NCBI GenBank assembly: GCA_964600025.1
Contig: CAZRHJ010000022.1
Coordinates: forward strand, 1 to 30,176
Direction of reading: 5' to 3'
Origin: JADFUS01 sp964600025
GTDB lineage: Bacteria; Bacteroidota; Bacteroidia; Bacteroidales; Rikenellaceae
Length of the DNA stretch: 30,176 nt
Shown here: positions 1 to 7,462 of the stretch, in pieces
Position numbering within the stretch: the first letter of the stretch is position 1
Layout of the letters: the number at the start of each line of letters is the position of its first letter
The notes under the pieces: model-generated
Database searches by the model: none
What the model saw: only the letters and a program-made list of their open reading frames with translations
Told to the model about the DNA's origin: nothing
Program-made: the position numbers and the translations under genes

Positions 1-55
1 ACATTGTTGTTTAATCTATTACGATTATTTTTAAAATTTTTACCGGACAGCAATA
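1..55 (-). mobile_element. MITE-like element, end fragment cut by window edge (copy A1)
   Basis: This stretch is the reverse complement of the 5' end of the repeat family described at 29849-30101. It ends in TTTTTACCGGACAGCAATA, the inverted form of the family's left terminus, and includes the subterminal TAAAAATTTTAAAA block. The rest of the copy lies left of the window. It faces copy A2 head to head, with ten bases between them. Confidence 0.7.
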
Positions 56-65
56 TTTTTGTTTA

Positions 66-189
66 TATTGCTGTTCAGTAAAAAATTCAAAAGTGCTTTG
101 CACAGTTTATTGCAATGTATTACTACGTGAAGCAGAGCATCTGCAAAATAGATAAGATAGGCGAGTTTCGTTTTTAGCGGACAATACTA
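66..189 (+). mobile_element. Short MITE-like element with near-perfect target duplication (copy A2)
   Basis: This is a 124-bp, internally deleted member of the repeat family. It starts TATTGCTGTTCAGTAAAAAA and ends CGTTTTTAGCGGACAATACTA (last base 189). The flanks are TTTTGTTTA (57-65) and TTTTGATTTA (190-199), identical apart from one extra base, which suggests a target-site duplication. The right-hand flank contains the TTA that is the stop codon (TAA) of the minus-strand gene ending at 197, so the element sits immediately downstream of that gene without breaking it. Confidence 0.75.
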
Positions 190-196
190 TTTTGAT

Positions 197-1135
197 TTAT
201 AGAATGTAGTCTTCTGTTTCTATTGTATATCCATCAACTTTTGTTGAATCAAACTTACATCTAAGCGAATAAGCATTATCCTCATTTGTGAAATACACAT
301 CAGAAAGGGTAGTGGTGTTAATATATTGCCCCGCTACAACTTCAACGACAAATGGTTCATCAAGTCCAGCCATTTGATTACCATTCTTGTCGATAGTAAT
401 AAGTATTCCTTCAAAAACAATGTTCTGTACATAGCTTTCGTTTAATATCACGTGAATATCAAAAGAAGAATAATCATTATCTTGTGATATTATTTCAGCA
501 CGTATAGTTGCAGTACGAGTACTTGGCTGAGGGTTTGTACTCGAAATAAATTCAACATTTACAGAATAGTCATTTATTGCATTTTTATAGTTAAATTTAA
601 TTGGGACAATATCCCCATCTCTATTTTTGAGATAGGCACTAACTTTTCTTGTGCCACTTCCCGAATAATTAGATATATCCAAATAAATTGAGGCATTGCC
701 ACCATAAGTATTAATATTTGTTTCTCCAAAAATATATCCCATTGTATCATCTTTCAAAACAAGTTTATCAAAGCCCCCATAACTCGATATATTTTGTGGA
801 AACTGAAAATTGCCCCTCAAAATAGGTTTTGTTTGCATATATACCTTTGTGTCTAACTCCAAATATGGTTTCAAAGTTTCGCTGTATGGGTCATCAAAAT
901 TACTAAGAGAATATGGTTTTTCTAACCTCAAAATAAACTCATTACCATTAGTATTTAAATACCATTTTGCATTACAAGCCCTCGAAAAAATATTATAGAA
1001 TGGAGATTTATTAGGTATTAATTCATTGTAATTATCATAAGCTACACCTCCCTCACGAGCCGAAACTAACAGGCTTTGAGCGTCACGACTACCAGTATAT
1101 CCGTAGTTATCAACTATATCTTTAATATTTGCCAT
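197..1135 (-). CDS. Hypothetical protein, probable phage tail/baseplate-associated
   Basis: This 312-residue protein matches no family that I recognise. It has no signal peptide or membrane segment and is rich in Asn, Tyr, Ser, Thr and Gly, with alternating hydrophobic stretches that suggest beta structure, as in extracellular or virion structural proteins. The start codon lies two bases after the stop of the upstream tail-fibre-like gene (1138-2436), so the two are almost certainly translated from one message. Position after a tail-fibre gene suggests a virion surface component or a fibre accessory protein; that is inference from context. The stop codon falls in the duplicated target of a MITE-like element. 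Alternative: a surface-exposed protein of a domesticated contractile apparatus. Confidence 0.6.
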   Translation of the reverse strand: MANIKDIVDNYGYTGSRDAQSLLVSAREGGVAYDNYNELIPNKSPFYNIFSRACNAKWYLNTNGNEFILRLEKPYSLSNFDDPYSETLKPYLELDTKVYMQTKPILRGNFQFPQNISSYGGFDKLVLKDDTMGYIFGETNINTYGGNASIYLDISNYSGSGTRKVSAYLKNRDGDIVPIKFNYKNAINDYSVNVEFISSTNPQPSTRTATIRAEIISQDNDYSSFDIHVILNESYVQNIVFEGILITIDKNGNQMAGLDEPFVVEVVAGQYINTTTLSDVYFTNEDNAYSLRCKFDSTKVDGYTIETEDYIL

Positions 1136-1137
1136 AT

Positions 1138-2436
1138 CTACCAGTAATAATTATTAGCGTGAACATTACCATTGTTGTCAATTCTTGCCAATTCTGCATT
1201 AGTTTTATTTGTTATTTTTAGTGTGCCGTTAATTTCTTCTATATTAAAATTAGGTGTTTGGATTTTTGATGCAGATGCTACGTGTGAATCGGTAAAAGCG
1301 ATTGTTTTCCAAGATTCAAAGCCACTTCCAGTATGTCTTCTGAAAAATAATTTATCTTCATATAAATTAGCTATTATATCTACAAAATATATAGAACTAT
1401 TTCTATGAAAAGGTAATGTTATTCCAATCGAATACGGTAATGATTCTGGAGCATTGATTGCGTTCCCCTCCGATGATTTAAAAATACTCGAAACGGGATT
1501 ATTCCAATCATTAACCTCAGTCGCAAGATGTTTTCCATCTAACAATTCAGCATTCAAATTCTTAACCAAATTTGCATTGTTCATTGTGCCACCATCAAGT
1601 CCCAATTTTTCTGCAATTTTATTAAGAACAGTAGTAGCAAAATTGGGGTCATTACCAAGAGCAGATGCAAGTTCTTGCAGAGTGTCGAGAGTTTCGGGCG
1701 AACTATCCACAAGTCGTGCAACTACTTCATCTGCATAATCTTTTGCATCAGTGAGCGTTTCAGCATCTTTAATTATAGCATTAGAAATAGCCTCATTTTT
1801 GTTTGCATCGCTATATTCTTTTGCAGAACGCAAAACAGCCTCGTTATCAATAGTCCATATTGCTTTGATGTATTCCTCATTAATAGATAAAGTCAAATTT
1901 GGTTCACGAGTGGGTTTGCCAATGATTATTTGCCCTCCTTGCGGTTCTTTTATGATATTCAAACCATTACCAGCTTGGATATCGTTGTAAACAACAGAAC
2001 GGATAGTTCCTGAGTTGTTATTTTGCTCAAAAAGTTTTGAATAATTAAGATTTATATACTCAATATCTTTTTGAGAGGGCAAAATCTCTATCTCATTTTC
2101 TCCAAGTCCAATTCCTATAACTGCATTTTGTTTGCTATTAGTGTATTTAACCACAACTGGCTCGGCATAATCTATATTTGGTTTTAATTCATTTAATTTA
2201 TTTATAGCCTGTGTTTTGGTATGCAAAACATCATCTGTATGCTTAAATATTATTTTGTTATGGGCATTTCCGTCAAAATTTCCTATTATATCACTAACAC
2301 TATGCGTATGATGTTTTACAGATATCTGCGAACTTCCGCTCGAAATAGGTTTATCAAAAGTCATTTCAAAATGGCTTATCTCAGTATCCGAGATTTTAAA
2401 TCTATTATTTATCTCTATTTCAAATTTTAAATCCAT
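1138..2436 (-). CDS. Phage tail fibre-like protein
   Basis: This is a 432-residue protein. Around residues 243-280 it carries the helical motif common in phage tail fibres: SSPETLDTLQELASALGNDP followed by NFATTVLNKIAEKLG. It is followed by an ELLDGKH-type segment like the 'LDG' repeats of fibre proteins, and the C-terminus (GNVHANNYYW) resembles fibre tips that report genomic or coordinate labels. The N-terminal 200 residues look beta-rich and lack a signal peptide. No intramolecular chaperone domain is visible at the C-terminus. The upstream gene's stop (ending at 2439) is two bases from this start, and a GAGG sequence in the last codons of that gene can serve as ribosome binding site. Product class is well supported by the motif; which phage or tail-like device it serves is unknown. 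Confidence 0.75.
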   Translation of the reverse strand: MDLKFEIEINNRFKISDTEISHFEMTFDKPISSGSSQISVKHHTHSVSDIIGNFDGNAHNKIIFKHTDDVLHTKTQAINKLNELKPNIDYAEPVVVKYTNSKQNAVIGIGLGENEIEILPSQKDIEYINLNYSKLFEQNNNSGTIRSVVYNDIQAGNGLNIIKEPQGGQIIIGKPTREPNLTLSINEEYIKAIWTIDNEAVLRSAKEYSDANKNEAISNAIIKDAETLTDAKDYADEVVARLVDSSPETLDTLQELASALGNDPNFATTVLNKIAEKLGLDGGTMNNANLVKNLNAELLDGKHLATEVNDWNNPVSSIFKSSEGNAINAPESLPYSIGITLPFHRNSSIYFVDIIANLYEDKLFFRRHTGSGFESWKTIAFTDSHVASASKIQTPNFNIEEINGTLKITNKTNAELARIDNNGNVHANNYYW

Positions 2437-2438
2437 AA

Positions 2439-2780
2439 TTATCCTCTCCCGTGAATTGATTTTAATACTCTGAATATCTGTACTTGTTCGATAACTCTTT
2501 TTTTGTCTTTTGTGAGTATAACAGAAAGCAGATAATCTCCTTGTGGTAGTGTAGATGTAACACCAGAAGAAATATTTATCTCTAATGTGTGATTGTCGCT
2601 AAGTTGTGATTTTATACCTTGATTTTGGTTTGATAAAATAATTTGGGTTTGTGATGAATTTACAAATGCAATTTCTATTTCCAACGAAGAAATATCTACA
2701 TTTTGGTCTGTGCTGTCTTTTGCACGAAGTGTTATATCTAAGTCCTCGCCTTGATACAACTCATAAATTGAACTTTTCAT
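2439..2780 (-). CDS. Small beta-sandwich protein, baseplate (BppU-like) candidate
   Basis: I call 113 residues starting MKSSIYELYQ. A longer reading from 2951 is open, but it would run through the gmd promoter and its first 57 residues look non-coding. A TATTTTTG -7 element on the minus strand at 2792-2799 also places the transcript start just upstream of 2780. The protein reads as one Ig-like beta domain: EDLDITLRAKD, then VDISSLEIEIAFVN, then a TLPQGDYLLSVILTKD strand pair. This resembles the N-terminal domain of phage upper-baseplate (BppU) proteins. It is the first gene of a three-gene unit with the tail-fibre-like gene, which supports a baseplate or fibre-anchor role. The family assignment is by eye only. 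Confidence 0.6.
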   Translation of the reverse strand: MKSSIYELYQGEDLDITLRAKDSTDQNVDISSLEIEIAFVNSSQTQIILSNQNQGIKSQLSDNHTLEINISSGVTSTLPQGDYLLSVILTKDKKRVIEQVQIFRVLKSIHGRG

Positions 2781-2791
2781 ATTTTTTAGGG

Positions 2792-2823
2792 CAAAAATAT
2801 CCTCTCTTTGATTTGTAAAGAAA
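2792..2823 (-). promoter_or_regulatory. Candidate promoter of tail-like operon
   Basis: On the minus strand TATTTTTG (2799-2792) fits the Bacteroidota -7 box TAnnTTTG. A TTTC about 20 bases upstream is a weak -33 box. The start point would fall about 5 bases before the ATG at 2780, leaving a nearly leaderless message. Confidence 0.45.
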
Positions 2824-2856
2824 AACTCACTGTATAAAAAATTATAAAGACATTTA

Positions 2857-2890
2857 TTTAAGGATTTTAGTTCAAAATTTAGTATATTTG
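2857..2890 (+). promoter_or_regulatory. Candidate gmd-fcl promoter
   Basis: TATATTTG at 2883-2890 matches the -7 box TAnnTTTG exactly. The -33 position has only TTTA (2857-2860). The implied 5' leader to the ATG at 2936 is about 40 bases. No inverted repeats flank it, so there is no sign of promoter inversion as seen at Bacteroides capsule loci. Confidence 0.55.
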
Positions 2891-2935
2891 CATCTGATAT
2901 GGCTGGTAATAGCCATTCATCTAAAATCATTTGAT

Positions 2936-4054
2936 ATGAACAAAGTAGCATTAATAACTGGTATTACAGGACAAGATGGAGCATATTTAGCTGAATTTCT
3001 TTTGAAAAAAGGTTATACTGTTCACGGCATAAAACGTCGTGCATCATCTTTCAATACCGAGCGTATAGACCACTTATACCAAGACCCTCACGTTGATGGT
3101 CGCAAACTTATATTGCACTACGGCGATATGAGCGATTCTTTGAATATTACCAGAATTATCAAAGAAACTCAACCTGACGAAATATATAACCTTGCTGCAC
3201 AATCACACGTGAAAGTATCTTTCGAAACTCCTGAATATACCGCAAATGTTGATGCGTTAGGCGTTTTGAGAATATTGGAAGCAGTGCGTCTGTTGAGCTT
3301 AGAGAAGAAAACTCGAATATATCAAGCCTCTACATCTGAACTATTTGGTGGACAAGGCTCTGAAAATGAGCTTTTGAACGAACTTACACCTTTTAATCCT
3401 CGTTCTCCCTATGCAGTTGCCAAATTATATGGTTACTATATTATCAAAAACTACCGTGAGGCTTATGGTATGTATGCTTGTAATGGTATTTTGTTTAATC
3501 ACGAGAGTCCTCTACGTGGTGAAACTTTTGTAACACGCAAAATCACTCGTGCTACATCAAAAATTGCTCTCGGACAACAAGATTGTCTATATCTGGGAAA
3601 TATGAACGCCAAACGAGATTGGGGACACGCCAAAGACTATGTCAGACTACAATGGCAAATTCTTCAACAAGAAACACCAGAGGATTGGGTAATTGCAACT
3701 GGTATAACAACCACTGTACGTGAATTTGTGCGTATGGCGTTTGAATATGTAGGGATTACGCTAAAATTTGAGGGCGAAGGTGTTAATGAAATAGCAAAAG
3801 TAGAAAAATGCAATGGCGAATACAAAATTGCAAAAGACACAGTAGTCGTAAGGGTAGATCCTCAATATTTCCGTCCAACAGAAGTTGATATTCTTATTGG
3901 CGACCCTTCAAAGGCCAAACAAAAATTAGATTGGAAACCTGAATACGACCTAAAAGCATTGGTAGATGATATGATGCAATCTGATTTGAAGCTAATGAAA
4001 AAAGACGCATATTTGGCAGATGGTGGCTACAAAACACTTAATTATTTTGAGTAG
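2936..4054 (+). CDS. gmd: GDP-mannose 4,6-dehydratase
   Basis: This protein converts GDP-D-mannose to GDP-4-keto-6-deoxy-D-mannose, the first step of de novo GDP-L-fucose synthesis in the cytoplasm. It is an extended SDR of 372 residues, the family's usual length. The Rossmann motif is GITGQDG (residues 9-15), the substrate-loop motif is QASTSELFGG, and the catalytic pair is Y159xxxK163 in SPYAVAKLYGYY. I start at the internal Met (MNKVALITG) because the 16 residues before it overlap the promoter and do not resemble the family. fcl starts four bases after its stop, so the two steps are co-expressed. In Bacteroidales GDP-fucose feeds capsule and O-glycan fucosylation; no glycosyltransferase is visible here. 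Confidence 0.96.
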   Translation: MNKVALITGITGQDGAYLAEFLLKKGYTVHGIKRRASSFNTERIDHLYQDPHVDGRKLILHYGDMSDSLNITRIIKETQPDEIYNLAAQSHVKVSFETPEYTANVDALGVLRILEAVRLLSLEKKTRIYQASTSELFGGQGSENELLNELTPFNPRSPYAVAKLYGYYIIKNYREAYGMYACNGILFNHESPLRGETFVTRKITRATSKIALGQQDCLYLGNMNAKRDWGHAKDYVRLQWQILQQETPEDWVIATGITTTVREFVRMAFEYVGITLKFEGEGVNEIAKVEKCNGEYKIAKDTVVVRVDPQYFRPTEVDILIGDPSKAKQKLDWKPEYDLKALVDDMMQSDLKLMKKDAYLADGGYKTLNYFE

Positions 4055-4058
4055 TATA

Positions 4059-4985
4059 ATGGAGAAGAATGCAAAAATATATATTGCTGGTCATCGTGGA
4101 ATGGTTGGTTCGGCAATACTTCGTGGTTTAGAAGCCAAAGGTTTTACAAATTTTATTGTCCGCACTCACAAAGAATTAGACTTGACTAATCAAGCAGCTG
4201 TGAATGATTTTTTTGCAGACCAAAAACCAGATTATGTGTTTTTGGCAGCAGCCAAAGTTGGAGGAATATTAGCAAATAGCCAATCTCCTGCTCAGTTTTT
4301 TTATGAGAATATAATGATAGAAGCAAATGTGCTTCACGCATCGTACCTAAACGGAGTAAAAAAACTTATGTTCTTGGGTTCGAGTTGTATTTACCCAAAA
4401 TATGCAACACAACCAATGAAAGAAGATGCTTTGCTAACAGGTCTTTTAGAACCAACCAACGAGGGCTACGCAATGGCAAAAATATCTGGTATCAAAATGT
4501 GCGATTACTACCGCAAACAATATGATTGTGATTTTGTGAGTGTTATGCCAACAAACCTTTACGGAACTGGGGATAATTATGATTTACAAAACTCTCACGT
4601 ACTTCCAGCAATGCTCCGAAAATTTCACGAAGCAAAATTAGAAAACAAAAAAGAAGTTGTGCTGTGGGGTAGTGGTTCGCCTTATCGAGAGTTTCTACAC
4701 GCTGACGATATGGCAGATGCAACAATATTTTGTATGCAAAACTATTCGGACTACGGACACGTAAACGTTGGTTCACAAAGTGAACTAACAATCAAAGAAT
4801 TAGCCGAAAAAATAAAAAATATAGTGGGTTTTGAAGGAGAAATAGTTTGGGACACCACAAAACCAGACGGAACTCCTCGCAAACTTATGGATTCTACAAA
4901 ACTATATTCAATGGGTTGGTCACCGTCAATATCACTTGACGAAGGTATCAAACAAACTTACCAAGAATTTTTGAAAAAGTATTAA
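4059..4985 (+). CDS. fcl: GDP-L-fucose synthase (epimerase/reductase)
   Basis: This enzyme performs the 3,5-epimerisation and NADPH-dependent 4-reduction that turn the Gmd product into GDP-L-fucose. It has 308 residues. The nucleotide site is GHRGMVGSA (11-19). The catalytic residues are Ser108 and Cys110 in GSSCIYP and Tyr137/Lys141 in YAMAK, each one position off the E. coli enzyme's S107/C109/Y136/K140. A conserved His lies in SHVLPAMLRKFHEAK. The chosen start, MEKNAKIYIAG, is four bases after the gmd stop; the longer reading from 4020 overlaps gmd and adds unrelated residues. A strong terminator follows directly, so gmd-fcl is a closed two-gene operon. Confidence 0.96.
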   Translation: MEKNAKIYIAGHRGMVGSAILRGLEAKGFTNFIVRTHKELDLTNQAAVNDFFADQKPDYVFLAAAKVGGILANSQSPAQFFYENIMIEANVLHASYLNGVKKLMFLGSSCIYPKYATQPMKEDALLTGLLEPTNEGYAMAKISGIKMCDYYRKQYDCDFVSVMPTNLYGTGDNYDLQNSHVLPAMLRKFHEAKLENKKEVVLWGSGSPYREFLHADDMADATIFCMQNYSDYGHVNVGSQSELTIKELAEKIKNIVGFEGEIVWDTTKPDGTPRKLMDSTKLYSMGWSPSISLDEGIKQTYQEFLKKY

Positions 4986-5017
4986 AAAATGGGCATTTTA
5001 ATCAATGCCCATTTTTG
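4985..5017. terminator. Bidirectional terminator between fcl and copA
   Basis: The arms AAAAATGGGCATT (4985-4997) and AATGCCCATTTTT (5004-5016) form a 13-bp hairpin with a 6-base loop and end in T-runs on both strands. It begins at the last base of the fcl stop codon. It can also stop transcripts coming from copA after they cross the repeat copy at 5021-5150. Confidence 0.85.
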
Positions 5018-5020
5018 TCT

Positions 5021-5150
5021 TTACGAAATATTATAAGCTCCTAATAAATTCGTATCTCTTAGGATATTTGCTGATAGTCATTGGCGTATGTGAAACAGAG
5101 CATCGGTGAAATAGACAAGATAGGCGAGTTTCGTTTTTAGCGGAAAGGAC
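5021..5150 (+). repeat. Truncated MITE-like element (copy B)
   Basis: The sequence follows the right-hand half of the family from TTTACGAAATATTATAAGCTC through GAAATAGACAAGATAGGCGAG to TTTTTAGCGGA. The last bases of the terminus have decayed (AAAGGACTTA where the family has CAATACTA). The left half with its terminus is missing. It lies between the fcl terminator and the copA stop codon. Confidence 0.75.
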
Positions 5151-5153
5151 TTA

Positions 5154-7358
5154 TTATTTTTTGAATTTTAGTCTTAGACTATTTGTAACAACACTAAAAC
5201 TACTAAGTCCCATAGCTGCCCCTGCTATCATAGGATTTAACAAAAATCCAGTGAAAGGATAGAGAACTCCTGCTGCAATAGGAACACCAATAAGGTTATA
5301 AACAAACGCCCAAAACAGATTTTCTTTTACTGTTTTGACAGTTTGACGAGAAAGTTTTATAGCCTCCTCAATCTTTGCCAAATCCGACGAGATAATGGTC
5401 ATTTTGGCTACGTCCATAGCAATATCACTACCTTTACCCATTGCAATACTCAAATCGGCTTGTGCAAGTGCCGCACTATCGTTAATACCGTCGCCAACCA
5501 TTGCAACAACTTTACCTTGACTTTGCAATTCTTTTACAAAATCTGCTTTGTCTTTTGGCATCATCTCTGCTTTAAAATTCTTTATTCCAGAAAGCTTAGA
5601 AATATTTTGAGCTGTATTGAAATTATCTCCCGTAAGCATATATACCTCAAAATTTGATTTCTGCAAATGTTCTATTGCCAATTTAGAGTTGTATTTGATT
5701 TTATCGTTTATTGCAAGTAGGGCAAGAACGTGTTTAGAGTCTGCAAACCAAACAACTGTTTGTGCTTCGTTACTCCATCTTGTGCTTTTTTCGGTAAAAC
5801 TATGGTCTAATTCGATACCATTTTCTTGGATAAATTTAGTGTTTCCAACTATCCAATACTCTCCATCAACTTTCCCACGTACTCCTCTGCCAGTTACACT
5901 TTCAAAGTCATTTATTTCGATAGAATTTGCCCCTTTGAAATATTCAACTACTGCCGAAGCTGTTGGGTGTTGCGAAAGAAGTTCCAAACTATACAAAATA
6001 TCTTTAAATCTTTGGTTTTCTTCTTTCCAAAATATATTTGAAAGCTGAGGTTTTCCCTCTGTGATAGTGCCTGTTTTGTCTAACACAATGGTGTTTACTT
6101 TTTTGGCTATTTGCAAACTTTCGGCATCTTTGATTAATATTCCTTTCTCTGCTCCTTTGCCAATTCCTACCATAATTGCAGTTGGGGTAGCTAATCCCAA
6201 TGCACACGGACAAGCAATAATCAAAACCGTTACCATTGACAGAAGTCCATTACTAAAACCGTTTTGAGCATCAAAAATCTGCCAAAGAACAAAAGAAATA
6301 ACTGAAATAGTAATAATAATTGGCACAAAAATAGCTGCTATTTTATCAACTAATTTTTGTACTGGGGCTTTACTGCCTTGTGCCTCGTTTACGAGTGCAA
6401 TAATTTGAGATAGTAGGGTATCACTACCAACCTTTTGTGCAACATATACAAAACTACCTTTTTGGTTTATAGTGCCTCCATACACCTTATCTCCTTTTTG
6501 TTTCAGAACCGACATAGGCTCGCCCGTAAGCATACTTTCATCAACATAAGAATTTCCTGATTCCACACTACCATCTACTGCGATTTTCTCGCCGGGTTTG
6601 GCTACCAATCTAAATCCAATTTTGATATCCTTTATGCTAACTTCATTTTGTGAACCGTCAATATTTTGCATAGTAACAAACTTAGGTTGCAGACCCATAA
6701 GTTTTTTGATTGATGAAGATGTTTTTGATTTTGCCTTTGCCTCCAAAAGCCTTCCCAACAAAATAAATGAAATAATCACACTCGAAGCCTCAAAATAATA
6801 ATGTGGTTCAATACCTCTTGACAACCAAAACTCTGGATAAAACAGATTAAAAAGGCTAAATAAGTATGCTATTGAGGTACTCAGCGACACCAAAGTATCC
6901 ATATTTGCAGACTTGTTTTTGAGTTGCAAAAAAGCATTTTTATGAAAATCTTTACCCAACCATAACAATACTGGCGTAGATAGTATCCAAGTAATATAGG
7001 CAGAATATGGAACGTCCATAAATACCATAGACAAAAGGAATATTGGCACACTAAACACAAATGCTAAAATCGTTTGTTTTTTGAGTTTCTGAAAATCTTT
7101 GTGTTGCCTCTCGCTTTGCTTGTCGCTCTGGTCATCTTCGTCGCTCGAAATATCCAAATCAAAGCCTAATTTTTCGACACTTTCTTTTAAATTTTGCTCC
7201 GTAACAACACTGTTGTCGTATTCAACAATAGCACTTGCCGAGGCCAAATTAACCGATACAGATTTAACTCCGTCTAATGCGTTTAGAGTCTTTTCGACGT
7301 TAGACACACAACCTGCACATCTAAGTCCTATAATAGGGTAACTTTTTTTAGTTATCAT
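5154..7358 (-). CDS. copA: Copper(I)-exporting P1B-type ATPase
   Basis: This is a 734-residue inner-membrane pump that exports Cu+ from the cytoplasm using ATP. It has one N-terminal heavy-metal-associated domain with the copper ligands C14xxC17 (GLRCAGC). An acidic and charged linker follows (about 72-92), then the membrane helices. The transport motif C383-P384-C385 defines the Cu+/Ag+ group. D427 in DKTGT is the phosphorylated Asp, H464-P465 (SQHP) is the P1B-specific nucleotide motif, and G622 begins GDGINDSAALAQAD. The C-terminus has the usual final helix pair. No copper chaperone, CueR-type regulator or CusCBA gene is next to it, so its regulation is not visible here. Zn/Cd transport is unlikely given CPC with this HMA domain and C-terminal helix set. 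Confidence 0.93.
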   Translation of the reverse strand: MITKKSYPIIGLRCAGCVSNVEKTLNALDGVKSVSVNLASASAIVEYDNSVVTEQNLKESVEKLGFDLDISSDEDDQSDKQSERQHKDFQKLKKQTILAFVFSVPIFLLSMVFMDVPYSAYITWILSTPVLLWLGKDFHKNAFLQLKNKSANMDTLVSLSTSIAYLFSLFNLFYPEFWLSRGIEPHYYFEASSVIISFILLGRLLEAKAKSKTSSSIKKLMGLQPKFVTMQNIDGSQNEVSIKDIKIGFRLVAKPGEKIAVDGSVESGNSYVDESMLTGEPMSVLKQKGDKVYGGTINQKGSFVYVAQKVGSDTLLSQIIALVNEAQGSKAPVQKLVDKIAAIFVPIIITISVISFVLWQIFDAQNGFSNGLLSMVTVLIIACPCALGLATPTAIMVGIGKGAEKGILIKDAESLQIAKKVNTIVLDKTGTITEGKPQLSNIFWKEENQRFKDILYSLELLSQHPTASAVVEYFKGANSIEINDFESVTGRGVRGKVDGEYWIVGNTKFIQENGIELDHSFTEKSTRWSNEAQTVVWFADSKHVLALLAINDKIKYNSKLAIEHLQKSNFEVYMLTGDNFNTAQNISKLSGIKNFKAEMMPKDKADFVKELQSQGKVVAMVGDGINDSAALAQADLSIAMGKGSDIAMDVAKMTIISSDLAKIEEAIKLSRQTVKTVKENLFWAFVYNLIGVPIAAGVLYPFTGFLLNPMIAGAAMGLSSFSVVTNSLRLKFKK

Positions 7359-7420
7359 AGTAGTTATTTAATATTTGTCTTTTATTATTATTTAACGCTA
7401 TAAAGTATAATTATATTATA

Positions 7421-7454
7421 AAAACAAAAAGAGCCTAAATTTTTAGGCTCTTTT
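7421..7454 (-). terminator. Terminator of the beta-galactosidase gene
   Basis: The arms AAAAGAGCCTAAA (7427-7439) and TTTAGGCTCTTTT (7442-7454) form a hairpin. On the minus strand it is followed by a T-run interrupted by one G (complement of 7421-7430). It lies just after the stop codon at 7463. Confidence 0.85.
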
Positions 7455-7462
7455 CGAGAATT

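Noticed and set aside
2888..2935. Upstream start for gmd
   Set aside because: The added 16 residues precede the conserved MNKVALITGITG start and begin within or next to the -7 box.
2850..2935. Invertible (phase-variable) promoter for the GDP-fucose operon
   Set aside because: No inverted repeats flank the promoter and no recombinase gene is near.
2781..2951. Longer start for the baseplate-like gene (from 2951) on the minus strand
   Set aside because: It would cover the gmd promoter and gmd start. The added 57 residues look non-coding, and a -7 box at 2792-2799 fits the shorter start at 2780.
4020..4058. Upstream start for fcl inside gmd
   Set aside because: MEKNAKIYIAG four bases after the gmd stop matches the family start; the extra 13 residues are only an open frame.
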